Origin: Treponema sp. UBA3662
GTDB lineage: Bacteria; Spirochaetota; Spirochaetia; Treponematales; Treponemataceae
Length of the DNA: 36,274 bases
NCBI GenBank assembly: GCA_002373205.1
Contig: DFJV01000042.1
Coordinates: 1-36,274, forward strand
Direction: 5' to 3'
The notes beneath the pieces were generated by a model. It did not search any database. It had not been told where the DNA came from and saw nothing but the letters and a program-made list of their open reading frames with translations. Position numbers and translations under genes: made by a program. Shown here in pieces: positions 7,350-15,153 of the stretch (positions within the stretch are counted from its first letter, which is position 1; each line of letters starts with the position of its first letter).

Positions 7350-7793
7350 TCAGTCGCCTGTACCGGTTGGTTCAAGCACTTCATCTGTAATGTACTTGGC
7401 GTCAAGCTTTACGTACTCAGGCTTTTCGAGTTTTGCATTGAGCATTGTGTCCGGTGTGTACATCACCCTTACACCGGCAATGTCGTTTGCGGTAACCTCG
7501 CTTGCCTTTTCGTGGCCCTTGCATGCCGCAGCATTTTTAAGGCCAAGCTTAAAGATTCCAAAGCTGTCCAGCCTTACCTTGTAGCCGAGCATCATGTACT
7601 TGGGCACGGTAAGGAGCAGGCTTCTTATTACGCCTATTACTTCCGTTGGCGTGAGCGTAGTGCTTGAAGATATTTCCTCCGCAAGCTGGTTCACGCCAAT
7701 CTCTGCAATATAAGCAGGGGCAGGATAAAACTTGCCTTCTGCTTCCAAATCACGCGGATTCAACCGCTTTCTACTAACAAATGGAACAGCCAT
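7350..7793 (-). CDS. HU-family (HU-HIG-like) DNA-binding protein
   Basis: The true start is the ATG at 7793, preceded by AGGAGG; the open frame extends 25 codons further upstream without a start signal. The product is about 147 residues and begins MAVPFVSRKRLNPRDLEAEG. The body has the HU/IHF fold pattern: an amphipathic start (YIAEIGVNQLAEEIS), an alpha-helix with LTPTEVIGVIRSL, and the LDSFGIFKLGL strand segment equivalent to the HU GFGxF motif. It is longer than classical HU (about 90 residues), as in the histone-like HU-HIG group common in Bacteroidota and spirochaetes. The likely role is nucleoid binding. It has its own promoter, a long structured leader and a terminator, so it is a single-gene transcript. 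Confidence 0.8.
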   Translation of the reverse strand: MAVPFVSRKRLNPRDLEAEGKFYPAPAYIAEIGVNQLAEEISSSTTLTPTEVIGVIRSLLLTVPKYMMLGYKVRLDSFGIFKLGLKNAAACKGHEKASEVTANDIAGVRVMYTPDTMLNAKLEKPEYVKLDAKYITDEVLEPTGTGD

Positions 7794-7929
7794 AACTGCA
7801 CCTCCTGTAAATAACTCAAACTGTTTTGCATTCCGCGGTTTGCTTGCAAACACGAGCCGGCAGTACAACCTGGTTCAACAAACGCTCGACTTGTACCGTT
7901 TTTGGCTGCAAAATCTAGTTCTAATAAGA

Positions 7930-7968
7930 CAAAACTGGGTAAAATATTCGATATTTTCACCCGTTTTG
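7930..7968 (-). repeat. imperfect palindrome at the 5' end of the HU-family transcript
   Basis: CAAAAC-TGGGT-AAAATAT (from 7930) mirrors ATATTTTCACCCGTTTTG (ending 7968) around a TCG centre, with only single-base bulges. The predicted transcription start (about 7970) places it at the extreme 5' end of the mRNA as a hairpin of about 17 pairs, or it may be a DNA operator. Its right half (7946-7967) recurs at 8011-8033. Confidence 0.6.
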
Positions 7969-7976
7969 ACACTTTC

Positions 7977-8005
7977 ACTATATCACAAAGAAAATTTAAA
8001 GTCAA
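7977..8005 (-). promoter_or_regulatory. promoter of the HU-family gene
   Basis: TTGACT (8000-8005) and TATAGT (7977-7982) on the minus strand are spaced by exactly 17 bases, a near-consensus sigma-70 promoter. The leader to the ATG at 7793 is about 175 bases and contains further hairpin potential (GTTTGC-AA-GCAAAC near 7840). Confidence 0.75.
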
Positions 8006-8010
8006 ATTTT

Positions 8011-8033
8011 ATTCGAAATTTTCACCCATTTTT
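8011..8033 (-). repeat. second copy of the ATTCGA-ATTTTCACCC box
   Basis: Bases 8011-8032 match 7946-7967 at 20 of 22 positions in direct orientation, 65 bases apart. The two copies flank the -35/-10 of the HU-family promoter, as operator pairs do. This copy also abuts the divergent promoter at 8045-8073. Confidence 0.55.
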
Positions 8034-8044
8034 ATAAGTTTTTG

Positions 8045-8073
8045 TTGAATTATACCGACAATAGCTGTATAAT
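8045..8073 (+). promoter_or_regulatory. promoter of the ATPase gene
   Basis: TTGAAT (8045-8050), a 17-base spacer and a consensus TATAAT (8068-8073) precede the ATG at 8115 by 41 bases. It diverges from the HU-family promoter. Confidence 0.75.
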
Positions 8074-8114
8074 CTCGTTATAAGCGAGAGATTCTTAATC
8101 ATTCAGGAATAAAA

Positions 8115-9509
8115 ATGCTAGTAAATTTCAGCGTCACCAATTTTTTGTCCTTTAACCAGAAGACCACATTTAAGATGGAAAGCGGGCGCGTTACAAAAAA
8201 GCTGGACCACTTGCTTGAAGACGGCGACACGGGAAAGAGCCTTCTAAAGTTTTCCGCCATGTTCGGCAAAAACGGAGCGGGAAAGACAAACTTTGTAAGA
8301 GCCGTTGCAACCTTGCGCAACTTCGTTCTTGCGGGAAGGCTTCCCCAAAGGGCAGCTGAACTCTGGTGCAAAATCGACGACAAAAACGAAGGCTGGCCTA
8401 CGGACTTTGAAATTGCTTTTATTGCCGACAAAAATCTCTACGAATACAGAATATCCCTTGTACTTGCAACCGGAATCATCACAAAAGAAGAATTGGTTCA
8501 TGTAGTGGGAAACAGGCACACAAAACTTTTCTACAAAGAATGCCCCCAAAGCCCCTACGTTTTTCACCATTCAATAAAGGGGCCAAACAAGGACATTGAG
8601 GTTCTAAGCCGCACTTTTGCCATGAGCGGAAAGCCCTTCCTATTCAGCATAAACCACAACACGGCAGGATTTTTTGCAACAAACAAAGAGGCCCTGGCCC
8701 TTCAAAAGGCATTCCTCTGGTTCAAGGACACCCTCGAAGTGATTTTCCCCGACCAGCCGTTGCAGGAGACTTCTTTGCTGCGGTATGAAATTTGCAAGGA
8801 TGAGTTTGCCCAGCTGCTAAAGGATTTTGATACGGGAATAGAAGGAATAGAGCTTGAGCCCGTAAGCAGGGAAAAGGTTTTTGAGACGCTTGATTTACGC
8901 ACCCAGCAGAAGCTTAACCTTGAGATGGCTCTGGTAAGCCCCATCATTCAGTTTTCTCAGCTGCCAGTCCAGATGGGACTGCCCGCAAATACCCAAGGTC
9001 AAACAACAAATTTCTATGCAACCGTAATCAGAAGCCGGAGGAACATTTTTATCATCACAATGAAAAAAGACAAGGACTTTCATTTTTATGCGGTAAAATT
9101 TGTCCACAATCTTGGCGGAAAGAAAATTGAATTCAGCATGGAAAGCGAGAGTGACGGAACCCACCGCCTCTTCCAGCTTTTGGAAATCCTCATCTGCAAA
9201 AAAGAAAAGGTATATATAATGGACGAAATAAACCGCAGCCTGCACCCCAAGCTGACCGTCCAGTTTGTAAAGAAATATTTTTCAAGCGCAAAAGACAGGA
9301 GAATCCAGCTTGTGACAACCACCCACGAAAGCCGCCTCATGAGCCACGACATTGTTCGCCGGGACGAAATCTGGATTGCAGACAAGAACGATGACGACAG
9401 CACAAAGCTTTTTAGCCTTGAAGATGAACAGGTGCGCATAGACAAGGTTCTTGACCAGAACTACATGGACAACGTGTGGGGCGGAGTTCCTGTGTTTGCC
9501 GATAACTGA
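8115..9509 (+). CDS. COG1106-type AAA/ABC-like ATPase (AbiLi-like)
   Basis: The protein is 464 residues. The opening LVNFSVTNFLSFNQKTTF is typical of COG1106 ATPases (AAA_15/AAA_21). Walker A is GKNGAGKT (about 51-58), an ABC-like signature region is SESDGTHRLFQ (about 344), Walker B is VYIMDEINRSLHP (about 367-379), and the switch is TTTHESRLM. These SMC/OLD-related ATPases usually pair with an RloB/AbiLii nuclease-like protein in abortive infection. Here the next gene is the convergent helicase 11 bases away, so no partner is present. It could act alone or be a remnant of a two-gene defence unit. An AGGAA ribosome-binding site precedes the ATG. Enzyme fold is certain, function inferred. Confidence 0.8.
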   Translation: MLVNFSVTNFLSFNQKTTFKMESGRVTKKLDHLLEDGDTGKSLLKFSAMFGKNGAGKTNFVRAVATLRNFVLAGRLPQRAAELWCKIDDKNEGWPTDFEIAFIADKNLYEYRISLVLATGIITKEELVHVVGNRHTKLFYKECPQSPYVFHHSIKGPNKDIEVLSRTFAMSGKPFLFSINHNTAGFFATNKEALALQKAFLWFKDTLEVIFPDQPLQETSLLRYEICKDEFAQLLKDFDTGIEGIELEPVSREKVFETLDLRTQQKLNLEMALVSPIIQFSQLPVQMGLPANTQGQTTNFYATVIRSRRNIFIITMKKDKDFHFYAVKFVHNLGGKKIEFSMESESDGTHRLFQLLEILICKKEKVYIMDEINRSLHPKLTVQFVKKYFSSAKDRRIQLVTTTHESRLMSHDIVRRDEIWIADKNDDDSTKLFSLEDEQVRIDKVLDQNYMDNVWGGVPVFADN

Positions 9510-9520
9510 TTTTCTTCCTA

Positions 9521-11779
9521 TTACTCTTTCTCCAACTTGGCCGCAAACTGAATGCTGCGCTCGGTTTCAAGAGAGTCAAACTTTATCGTATAGCAGGAGG
9601 CCTTTTCGTTGGTAAGGACAACCGTGCCTGCGCCAAAGACAGGATGAACTACCCTGTCGCCAGGGGAAAAGAGGTTCTTCATTTGGCTAAGGCGCTTTTC
9701 GTCGTAGTCGATAAGGCTTTGTGTTTGCTCCACAAGGTTTTTGTCCAGTTCCTTTACAAGCTCAAGATTCTGGAATCCTGCATCAAGAATGAATCTGCTT
9801 GGGTACTTGAATATGCCGTCGTTTGCCTTGCCTTCTGCATCGCTTAAGAAAAGCCCGTTTTTTGCCCGGGTAAAGGCAACGTATGCAATGCGCCTTTCTT
9901 CTTCCATGTCTTCGGGAGTAAGGACTTTGCGGCTGGGAAAAATTCCTTCGTTGAGTCCGCAAATAAAAACATAGGGAAATTCCATTCCCTTGGCAGCATG
10001 AATCGTAAGGAGCTTTACCGTATCTTTTCCGGAAGTTCCGTCTGCATCAAGATCGGTAAAAAGCGCAAGGTGGGATAAAAGCCCCGGAAGAGTAGCGTCG
10101 TCATCAAGGCCTTCTTCGTTCACAGCCCGCTTAAATTCCGCAAGATTGTCCAGCCTGTCCTGGTCTGCTTCAATGCGAAGAAATGCCTCGTAGCCGGATT
10201 CATCCAAAATTGCCTGAAGAATGTCCCCCAGCTTTGCCCGGCCACCGTTTGCCAACTGCCTAACCTTTTCCACGGCATCAATGTATTTTTGCGCCCCAGT
10301 TCCCTTAAAAACAGAAGACTCTCCGCCAACAAGTTCCTTTAGGGCATTGTATGCGCTAAGGTTATGTTCCTCAGAATACTCTTTTATAAGCGCAATCTTT
10401 TGCTTGCCAATTTTACGCGAGGGCATGTTTATAGTGCGGTAAAAAGCCATGTCGTCTGCGGCAGTGAGCATCCTAAGGTAGCAGACGGTGTCCTTTATTT
10501 CTCTTCTTCCATAAAATTCAGTTCCGGCAAGAATGGAATATGGAATGTTCTTTTTTATTAGCGCCTCTTCCAAAGAACGGCTAAGGTAATGTGCCCGGTA
10601 CAAGATTGCAATGTCCCGCAAATGGACTGTACGGGAATCCGGCTTTTTTTTAGAGCCATCCATTTTTGCAGAGCAATTTTCTTTTTCATCCCCATTCTTT
10701 TTGTCATTTTTGCCACCGCCATCTTTATCTTCAACAAGCTTTTTTATGGTACGGCAAATCCATTCAGCTTCTTTCTCTGAATCCGCCGCATGAAAATAAA
10801 GTGGCTTTTTTCCGTTAGCCCTTGTGGCAATAAGTTCCTTTGGATAGCGCACGGTGTTCTTGCTTATAAGTTCATTGGAAGCGGCCAAAATCTGCGGACT
10901 ACTGCGGTAGTTCTGCCTTAGCAAAATTGTCTTTGCATCGGGATACTTCTTGTCAAATTCCAGAATCAGCTTAACGTGGCTTCCCCGCCATGAATAGATT
11001 GTCTGGTCACTGTCGCCAACTATAAAAAGATTCTTGTGCTTGGCAGAAAGAATCTGGGCAATGCGGTACTGCTTTTCCGAGACATCCTGGAATTCATCAA
11101 CCATAACATACTGCATCCGCTCCTGCCACTTTTCACGCACGTCCGGAAAGTTTTCCAATATGTAGGTTGCAAAATTTATAAGGTCATTAAAGTCAACCCC
11201 AAAGCATTTCTTTTGTTCGTAAAGGTAGCGCAAAAAAATCTCGGTGTTCTGGTCAATGCCCTCTTCCTGCCACTTGGCCTTAAGTTCCTCGTTGTTCAGC
11301 TTGTAGATATAGTTAATGTAAGTGTCGGGCTTTACCTTTTTAGCTTCAAGAACCTCGTCAATCTTCTGCTGGACAGTCGTTTCCTTTAGGGTAAGGTGCA
11401 TGTCGGAAAAAATCCTAAGCATTATGGAACGCCAGTCTTCCTTGTCCAAAATTATAAAATCCTTTGGAAAATTCAGAACATTAATGTCTTCGTGCAGCAG
11501 CAGGGTACAAAAGGCGTGGATTGTACAGATGTAGCCCAAATCCATGTCGCCAAGCATTGAGCGTATGCGCCCCTTCATTTCGCCTGCAGCACGGTTTGTG
11601 AATGTTACACAAAGAATGTTTTTAGGACTTATGCCCAGGTCGCGGACAAGATAGCAGTAGCGGCTGGTAAGGGCACGAGTCTTTCCTGTACCCGCACCCG
11701 CAAGCACGCGGATATGGCCTTCCGTTGTAGTGGCGGCTTCTTTTTGTTCATCATTTAAAATAGAAAGAAAATCTTTCAA
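9521..11779 (-). CDS. pcrA: UvrD/PcrA-type superfamily 1 DNA helicase
   Basis: The protein is 752 residues starting at a TTG codon (11779), with GGAA upstream. The SF1A motifs are in order: LNDEQKEAA (Q motif), AGAGTGKT (I), TFTNRAAGEMK (Ia), VDEFQDVS (II), GDSDQTIYSWRG (III), LRQNYRS (IV), TIHAAKGMEF (V) and RIAYVAFTRAK (VI). The C-terminus has GDRVVHPVFGAGTV, the Tudor-like RNA-polymerase-binding motif of PcrA. It translocates 3' to 5' in DNA repair and replication restart. Odd feature: a Lys/Asp/Gly-rich insertion of about 40 residues (near 350-390, DKDGGGKNDKKNGDEKENCS) after motif IV. It lies 36 bases after the precorrin-2 dehydrogenase gene and is probably cotranscribed with it. Confidence 0.93.
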   Translation of the reverse strand: MKDFLSILNDEQKEAATTTEGHIRVLAGAGTGKTRALTSRYCYLVRDLGISPKNILCVTFTNRAAGEMKGRIRSMLGDMDLGYICTIHAFCTLLLHEDINVLNFPKDFIILDKEDWRSIMLRIFSDMHLTLKETTVQQKIDEVLEAKKVKPDTYINYIYKLNNEELKAKWQEEGIDQNTEIFLRYLYEQKKCFGVDFNDLINFATYILENFPDVREKWQERMQYVMVDEFQDVSEKQYRIAQILSAKHKNLFIVGDSDQTIYSWRGSHVKLILEFDKKYPDAKTILLRQNYRSSPQILAASNELISKNTVRYPKELIATRANGKKPLYFHAADSEKEAEWICRTIKKLVEDKDGGGKNDKKNGDEKENCSAKMDGSKKKPDSRTVHLRDIAILYRAHYLSRSLEEALIKKNIPYSILAGTEFYGRREIKDTVCYLRMLTAADDMAFYRTINMPSRKIGKQKIALIKEYSEEHNLSAYNALKELVGGESSVFKGTGAQKYIDAVEKVRQLANGGRAKLGDILQAILDESGYEAFLRIEADQDRLDNLAEFKRAVNEEGLDDDATLPGLLSHLALFTDLDADGTSGKDTVKLLTIHAAKGMEFPYVFICGLNEGIFPSRKVLTPEDMEEERRIAYVAFTRAKNGLFLSDAEGKANDGIFKYPSRFILDAGFQNLELVKELDKNLVEQTQSLIDYDEKRLSQMKNLFSPGDRVVHPVFGAGTVVLTNEKASCYTIKFDSLETERSIQFAAKLEKE

Positions 11780-11815
11780 TGGCTAAGGTTCCGATAAAGT
11801 TTCAATAAAATTCCG

Positions 11816-12457
11816 TTAAAGTTCCGCTTCTGCAATAATACCGTCAATTTCCGCATCAGAAGTCTGGTTGTCGTCTTCAATCAAGCGCAGGAAAATTGTC
11901 TGCAAAGTGCGTGATCTCTTGGACGGATCGCTAATTGACTGGCGCACGGCACGGCGAATCTCTTCCATGTGCTCATTAATGTCGCTAATATTCTGCGGAA
12001 GTGAACTTTCTATAAGAGACTTTAGGAACTGCGAAACATGTGGGCTCTTACCGCTGCTGGAAATTCCGCAAACAACGTCACCGCGCTTAATGATGGCCGG
12101 GAAAATAAAATCGCAGCGCTGGCGGCTGGAAATGTCCTGGACAAGCACGTTCTTGTTCTGGTAGTAGGCATAAATTTCGGCATTCAGCTTGGCATCGTTT
12201 TCCGTAACAATAACAAGCGTGGGTGTACAGTTAAGGCTGCTGATTGCTTCTATGGAAGGCTTCTTCTGAACAAAATCAACGCGGTCCTCGTAAGCCTTAA
12301 TCAAAATCTGAAGGTTCTGGTCAATCTGATCCGCCAGCAAGACAATCTTTGCCTCAAAAGTCAAAAACTGGGAAATTTCCTGAAAAGCAACGCTTCCCCC
12401 GCCAAGGATGAGAACTTCTTTATGCTGTAAATTAACAAACAAAGGAAAATAAGCCAT
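11816..12457 (-). CDS. precorrin-2 dehydrogenase / sirohydrochlorin ferrochelatase (CysG N-terminal, Met8-like)
   Basis: The protein is 213 residues. The N-terminus AYFPLFVNLQHKEVLILGGG carries the NAD-binding GGGSVA loop. Later RCDFIFPAIIKRGDVVCGIS and SSGKSPHVSQFLKSLIE match the family's conserved FxxPA and STxGxSP segments. This enzyme oxidises precorrin-2 to sirohydrochlorin and can insert iron to make sirohaem. The methyltransferase half of fused CysG is absent, as in the stand-alone form. No other tetrapyrrole gene lies next to it; the gene downstream is the helicase. The ribosome-binding site is TTAGGA. Dehydrogenase function is confident; whether it also chelates iron is not certain. 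Confidence 0.88.
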   Translation of the reverse strand: MAYFPLFVNLQHKEVLILGGGSVAFQEISQFLTFEAKIVLLADQIDQNLQILIKAYEDRVDFVQKKPSIEAISSLNCTPTLVIVTENDAKLNAEIYAYYQNKNVLVQDISSRQRCDFIFPAIIKRGDVVCGISSSGKSPHVSQFLKSLIESSLPQNISDINEHMEEIRRAVRQSISDPSKRSRTLQTIFLRLIEDDNQTSDAEIDGIIAEAEL

Positions 12458-12589
12458 AAAACAATCCTAACATATTATCGGCAAAAAAGCAAAAAAACGG
12501 CAATCTCCACGTCAAATTTTTCTCTTTCGGACGGTAATTTCACATGCTCCACCATTCATTTTATCTCTAAAATCGACAAAAAGGCCATT

Positions 12590-12765
12590 CTCTATGGGCT
12601 TTCCGGGGTTCCGGCACTGTTTTGCTACAAGTAGCGCCAAGGAGGGCGCGTCATTTGTTAGCAGTAGAAATGGGTAAGTTTTCGCAGAAAACTTACGTGA
12701 AAAAAAAGCCACGGATGGCTTTTTTTTCACCAATCCCGCGTAGTATGCCAGTCCGGCTCTGTTAA
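12590..12765 (+). repeat. dispersed GC-rich intergenic repeat, copy A
   Basis: The block begins TGGGCTTTCCGGGGTTCCGG and ends CGCGTAGTATGCCAGTCCGG. The same two ends bound copy B near 14,985-15,136, but the interiors are unrelated. It fills most of the 409-base gap between the divergent sirohaem and ldh genes. No convincing gene is seen here; a 92-codon frame on the minus strand merely crosses the repeat. Confidence 0.6.
12674..12730. repeat. two adjacent perfect hairpins, the second terminator-like
   Basis: GTAAGTTTTC (12674-12683) pairs perfectly with GAAAACTTAC (12687-12696) across a 3-base loop. Immediately next, a 15-base perfect stem (12697-12711 with 12716-12730) has a CGGA loop and an A8/T8 flank, so it would act as a bidirectional terminator. 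No gene ends here, since the flanking genes diverge, so the pair belongs to the inserted repeat or to an unseen small transcript. Confidence 0.7.
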
Positions 12766-12826
12766 ACAAAAGCTGTTTTAAAAAACACACGCATAACTCT
12801 CCTCTCTGGATTAATTTATAAAAAGA

Positions 12827-12835
12827 TGTTATAAT
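12827..12835 (+). promoter_or_regulatory. extended -10 promoter of the D-LDH gene
   Basis: TGTTATAAT gives an extended -10 (TGn-TATAAT) 31 bases before the ATG. No good -35 is seen at the usual distance, as is common for extended -10 promoters. GAAGGGG before the ATG is the ribosome-binding site. Confidence 0.6.
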
Positions 12836-12866
12836 TCCCCCATCATAAACAAAAGAAGGGGTTTCT

Positions 12867-13877
12867 ATGGCTTCTGATCGCGAATTTAAAATTGCTTTTT
12901 ACGATACACGCGCTTACGACCGCGATGCATTTACGCTTGCAAACAAGGAGTTTTTGTACGACATTGACTTCCTTGACTTTCACTTGGACAAACGCACAGT
13001 TTCCACTTCCAAGGGTTTTGATGCAGTATGCGTCTTTGTGAACGACAACATCAACAAAGCAGTCATAGACTCCCTAAAAGAGAACGGTGTTAAGCTCATT
13101 GCACTGCGCTGTGCAGGATTCAACAACGTAGACCTTAAGGCAGCAGCAGACGCAGGCATAAAAGTTGTGCGCGTACCGGCATATTCACCGCATTCTGTTG
13201 CAGAACATGCAGTAGCACTTTTGCTTTCCCTTACAAGAAGAATCCCCCAGGCATACACAAGAACCCGCACTGGAAACTTTACGCTCACAGGATTGACTGG
13301 ACGCGACCTTTGCGGACTAACAGCCGGCATTTTGGGAACAGGCCGCATCGGTAGGGTTATGGCAGAAATTCTTTCCGGCTTTGGCATGAACATTGAACTC
13401 TACGACATCTACCCAAGCAAGGAATGGGCAGAAGAAAAAGGCTTTAAATACGTTCAGCTTGACCAGCTCTTTAAGGATTCCGATGTTCTAAGCCTCCACT
13501 GTCCGCTTACGGAAGACACCAAGCACATCATAAACAAGCACTCCCTTGCCCTTATGAAAAAGGACACCGTAATCATTAACACAGGACGTGGCGCCCTCAT
13601 CGACTCCCAGGATTTGGTCTACGCACTCAAAAAACAGTTCATAGGTGGAGCAGCCCTTGACGTATACGAAGAAGAAAGCAAATACTTCTTTGACGACTGG
13701 TCTGTAGACGTTATACGCGACGACGTTCTTGCACGCCTTTTGACCTTCCCCAACGTAATCATTACGGGTCACCAGGCCTTCCTTACAACAAACGCACTGG
13801 AGGCTATCGCAAAGACGACGCTTCAAAACATAAAGTCTTTTACAGAAGGTGAAGAGCTTACCAACGAAGTAAAATGA
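12867..13877 (+). CDS. ldhA: D-lactate dehydrogenase (D-2-hydroxyacid dehydrogenase)
   Basis: The protein is 336 residues, the usual length for LdhA-type enzymes. Landmarks: LIALRCAGFNNVDL (substrate loop before the NAD domain), GILGTGRIGRVM (dinucleotide-binding GxGxxG, about 152-157), NTGRGALIDSQDL (catalytic Arg), GGAALDVYEEE (catalytic Glu region) and ITGHQAF (catalytic His). It reduces pyruvate to D-lactate with NADH, regenerating NAD in fermentation. The DDWSVDVIRDDVL segment near 270 is typical of D-LDH rather than of phosphoglycerate dehydrogenases. The start is supported by GAAGGGG. Its stop overlaps the next gene by four bases (ATGA), so the two are translationally coupled. Confidence 0.9.
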   Translation: MASDREFKIAFYDTRAYDRDAFTLANKEFLYDIDFLDFHLDKRTVSTSKGFDAVCVFVNDNINKAVIDSLKENGVKLIALRCAGFNNVDLKAAADAGIKVVRVPAYSPHSVAEHAVALLLSLTRRIPQAYTRTRTGNFTLTGLTGRDLCGLTAGILGTGRIGRVMAEILSGFGMNIELYDIYPSKEWAEEKGFKYVQLDQLFKDSDVLSLHCPLTEDTKHIINKHSLALMKKDTVIINTGRGALIDSQDLVYALKKQFIGGAALDVYEEESKYFFDDWSVDVIRDDVLARLLTFPNVIITGHQAFLTTNALEAIAKTTLQNIKSFTEGEELTNEVK

Positions 13878-14812
13878 TTATCAACACCGGTGGCAGAACA
13901 GATACCGTCCAGTACTTTAGCAGCTGGCTCTTGAACAGATTCAGGGCCGGCTATGTCTACGTACGCAATCCCATGTTCCCGGAAAAAGTCACACGCTATG
14001 AGCTTACCCCTTCCAAGGTTGACTGCGTAATTTTCTGCTCTAAGAACTACGCGCCAATCCTTCCACGGCTTCACGAGATAACAGACAAATTCAATTCATA
14101 TTTCTTCTATACTATAACCGCTTACGGCCGCGACGTGGAGCCCAACGTTCCAGACATAGACAAAAGCATAGACACGCTTTTTAAGCTGGAACGGCTTGTG
14201 GGCAGGGAGCGCATAGTCTGGAGATACGACCCGGTTCTGCTTACAAAAAAATACACCGTCCAGCAGCACTTCATCACCTTTGAGCACATGGCAGCCCGGC
14301 TTGCAGGACACGTAAAAAGCTGCGTATTCAGTTTTGTGGAGCTATACAACAAGCTTCAGTTCAACATGCCCGAGCTTGTTCTTTTTACGGAAGAAGACAT
14401 GAATGAAATTGCAAAGGGGTTGGGAAAAATTGCTGCAAAGTACAGGATTCCCCTGCAATCGTGTGCAACTTCAACAGACTATTCGGCATACGGAATAAAA
14501 AAAGGCTCCTGCGTAACGCTCGACGCATTGGGGGCCGCAAACGGCATAAGCTTCCGTCCACTAAAACACAGCGGAATGCGAAGATACTGCCACTGCATAC
14601 ATTCAAACGACATAGGTGCTTACGACACTTGTCCAAACGGCTGCCGCTATTGTTACGCAAACCAGTCAGCCGACCTTGCGCAAAAAAATGCCGCCCTCGT
14701 AGACCAGGATTCCCCCATTCTGCTTGGCAAGGTTACGCAAGAAGATGCCGTCACTTACGCAAAGCAAGCGTCCTATCTTACGCAACCCCAAATTCAGCAG
14801 GAACTTTTCTAG
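13874..14812 (+). CDS. DUF1848 family protein
   Basis: The protein is 312 residues and starts at an ATG overlapping the ldh stop. The N-terminal MIINTGGRTDTVQYFSSWLL and RAGYVYVRNPMFP, plus YFFYTITAYGRDVEPNVPD, are characteristic of DUF1848. The C-terminus has a cysteine cluster, YCHCIHSNDIGAYDTCPNGC followed by RYCYAN, suggesting an Fe-S or zinc site resembling radical-SAM-related proteins. No function is established for the family. Coupling to D-LDH is seen directly but its meaning is unknown. Confidence 0.8.
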   Translation: MIINTGGRTDTVQYFSSWLLNRFRAGYVYVRNPMFPEKVTRYELTPSKVDCVIFCSKNYAPILPRLHEITDKFNSYFFYTITAYGRDVEPNVPDIDKSIDTLFKLERLVGRERIVWRYDPVLLTKKYTVQQHFITFEHMAARLAGHVKSCVFSFVELYNKLQFNMPELVLFTEEDMNEIAKGLGKIAAKYRIPLQSCATSTDYSAYGIKKGSCVTLDALGAANGISFRPLKHSGMRRYCHCIHSNDIGAYDTCPNGCRYCYANQSADLAQKNAALVDQDSPILLGKVTQEDAVTYAKQASYLTQPQIQQELF

Positions 14813-14830
14813 GAATGCAGTAATTAATTG

Positions 14831-14881
14831 CACCGTGTCATTCTGATAATAGCACCGTGTCATTCTGAGCTTGACTCAGAA
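14831..14881 (+). repeat. tandem 16-base repeat with hairpin after DUF1848 gene
   Basis: CACCGTGTCATTCTGA occurs at 14831-14846 and 14853-14868 (22-base period). The second copy runs into TTCTGAG-CTTGA-CTCAGAA (14863-14881), a 7-base perfect stem. There is no T-run, so it is a weak terminator at best; it looks like a dispersed repeat. Confidence 0.6.
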
Positions 14882-14917
14882 TCTACTTCAGCATGACAAG
14901 TTCTTTATTTTAATTGC

Positions 14918-15140
14918 ATTGGGACGGTAGTCCTGCTTGCTCTACCATCCATTCTTTTTCTGCAATCGGCAGGAAGGCCTTTCGTTACGGGCTTTCCGGG
15001 GTTCCGCGGGACCCTACCCGCTCCATTGCCGATGGAAAAGCCGCGCCCTTCGACAAGCTCAGGGAGCGTCTCTCCCATCGGCAACGGCTGCGCCGCCCCT
15101 ACAACCCCGCGTAGTATGCCAGTCCGGCACTGCCAAGAAG
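14918..15140 (+). repeat. dispersed GC-rich intergenic repeat, copy B
   Basis: This copy combines the GTCCTGCTTGCTCTACCATC head also seen in copy D (22.8 kb) with the GGGCTTTCCGGGGTTCCG body and CGCGTAGTATGCCAGTCCGG tail of copy A. An internal inverted repeat GCCGATGG / CCATCGGC spans about 50 bases. It occupies most of the 341-base gap between convergent genes; no gene seen. Confidence 0.6.
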
Positions 15141-15153
15141 AAAATATACCCCT

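Noticed and set aside
12512..12790. Minus-strand open frame of 92 codons in the sirohaem-ldh gap
   Set aside because: It crosses the two perfect hairpins and repeat copy A; the translation mirrors repeat DNA and has no start signal.
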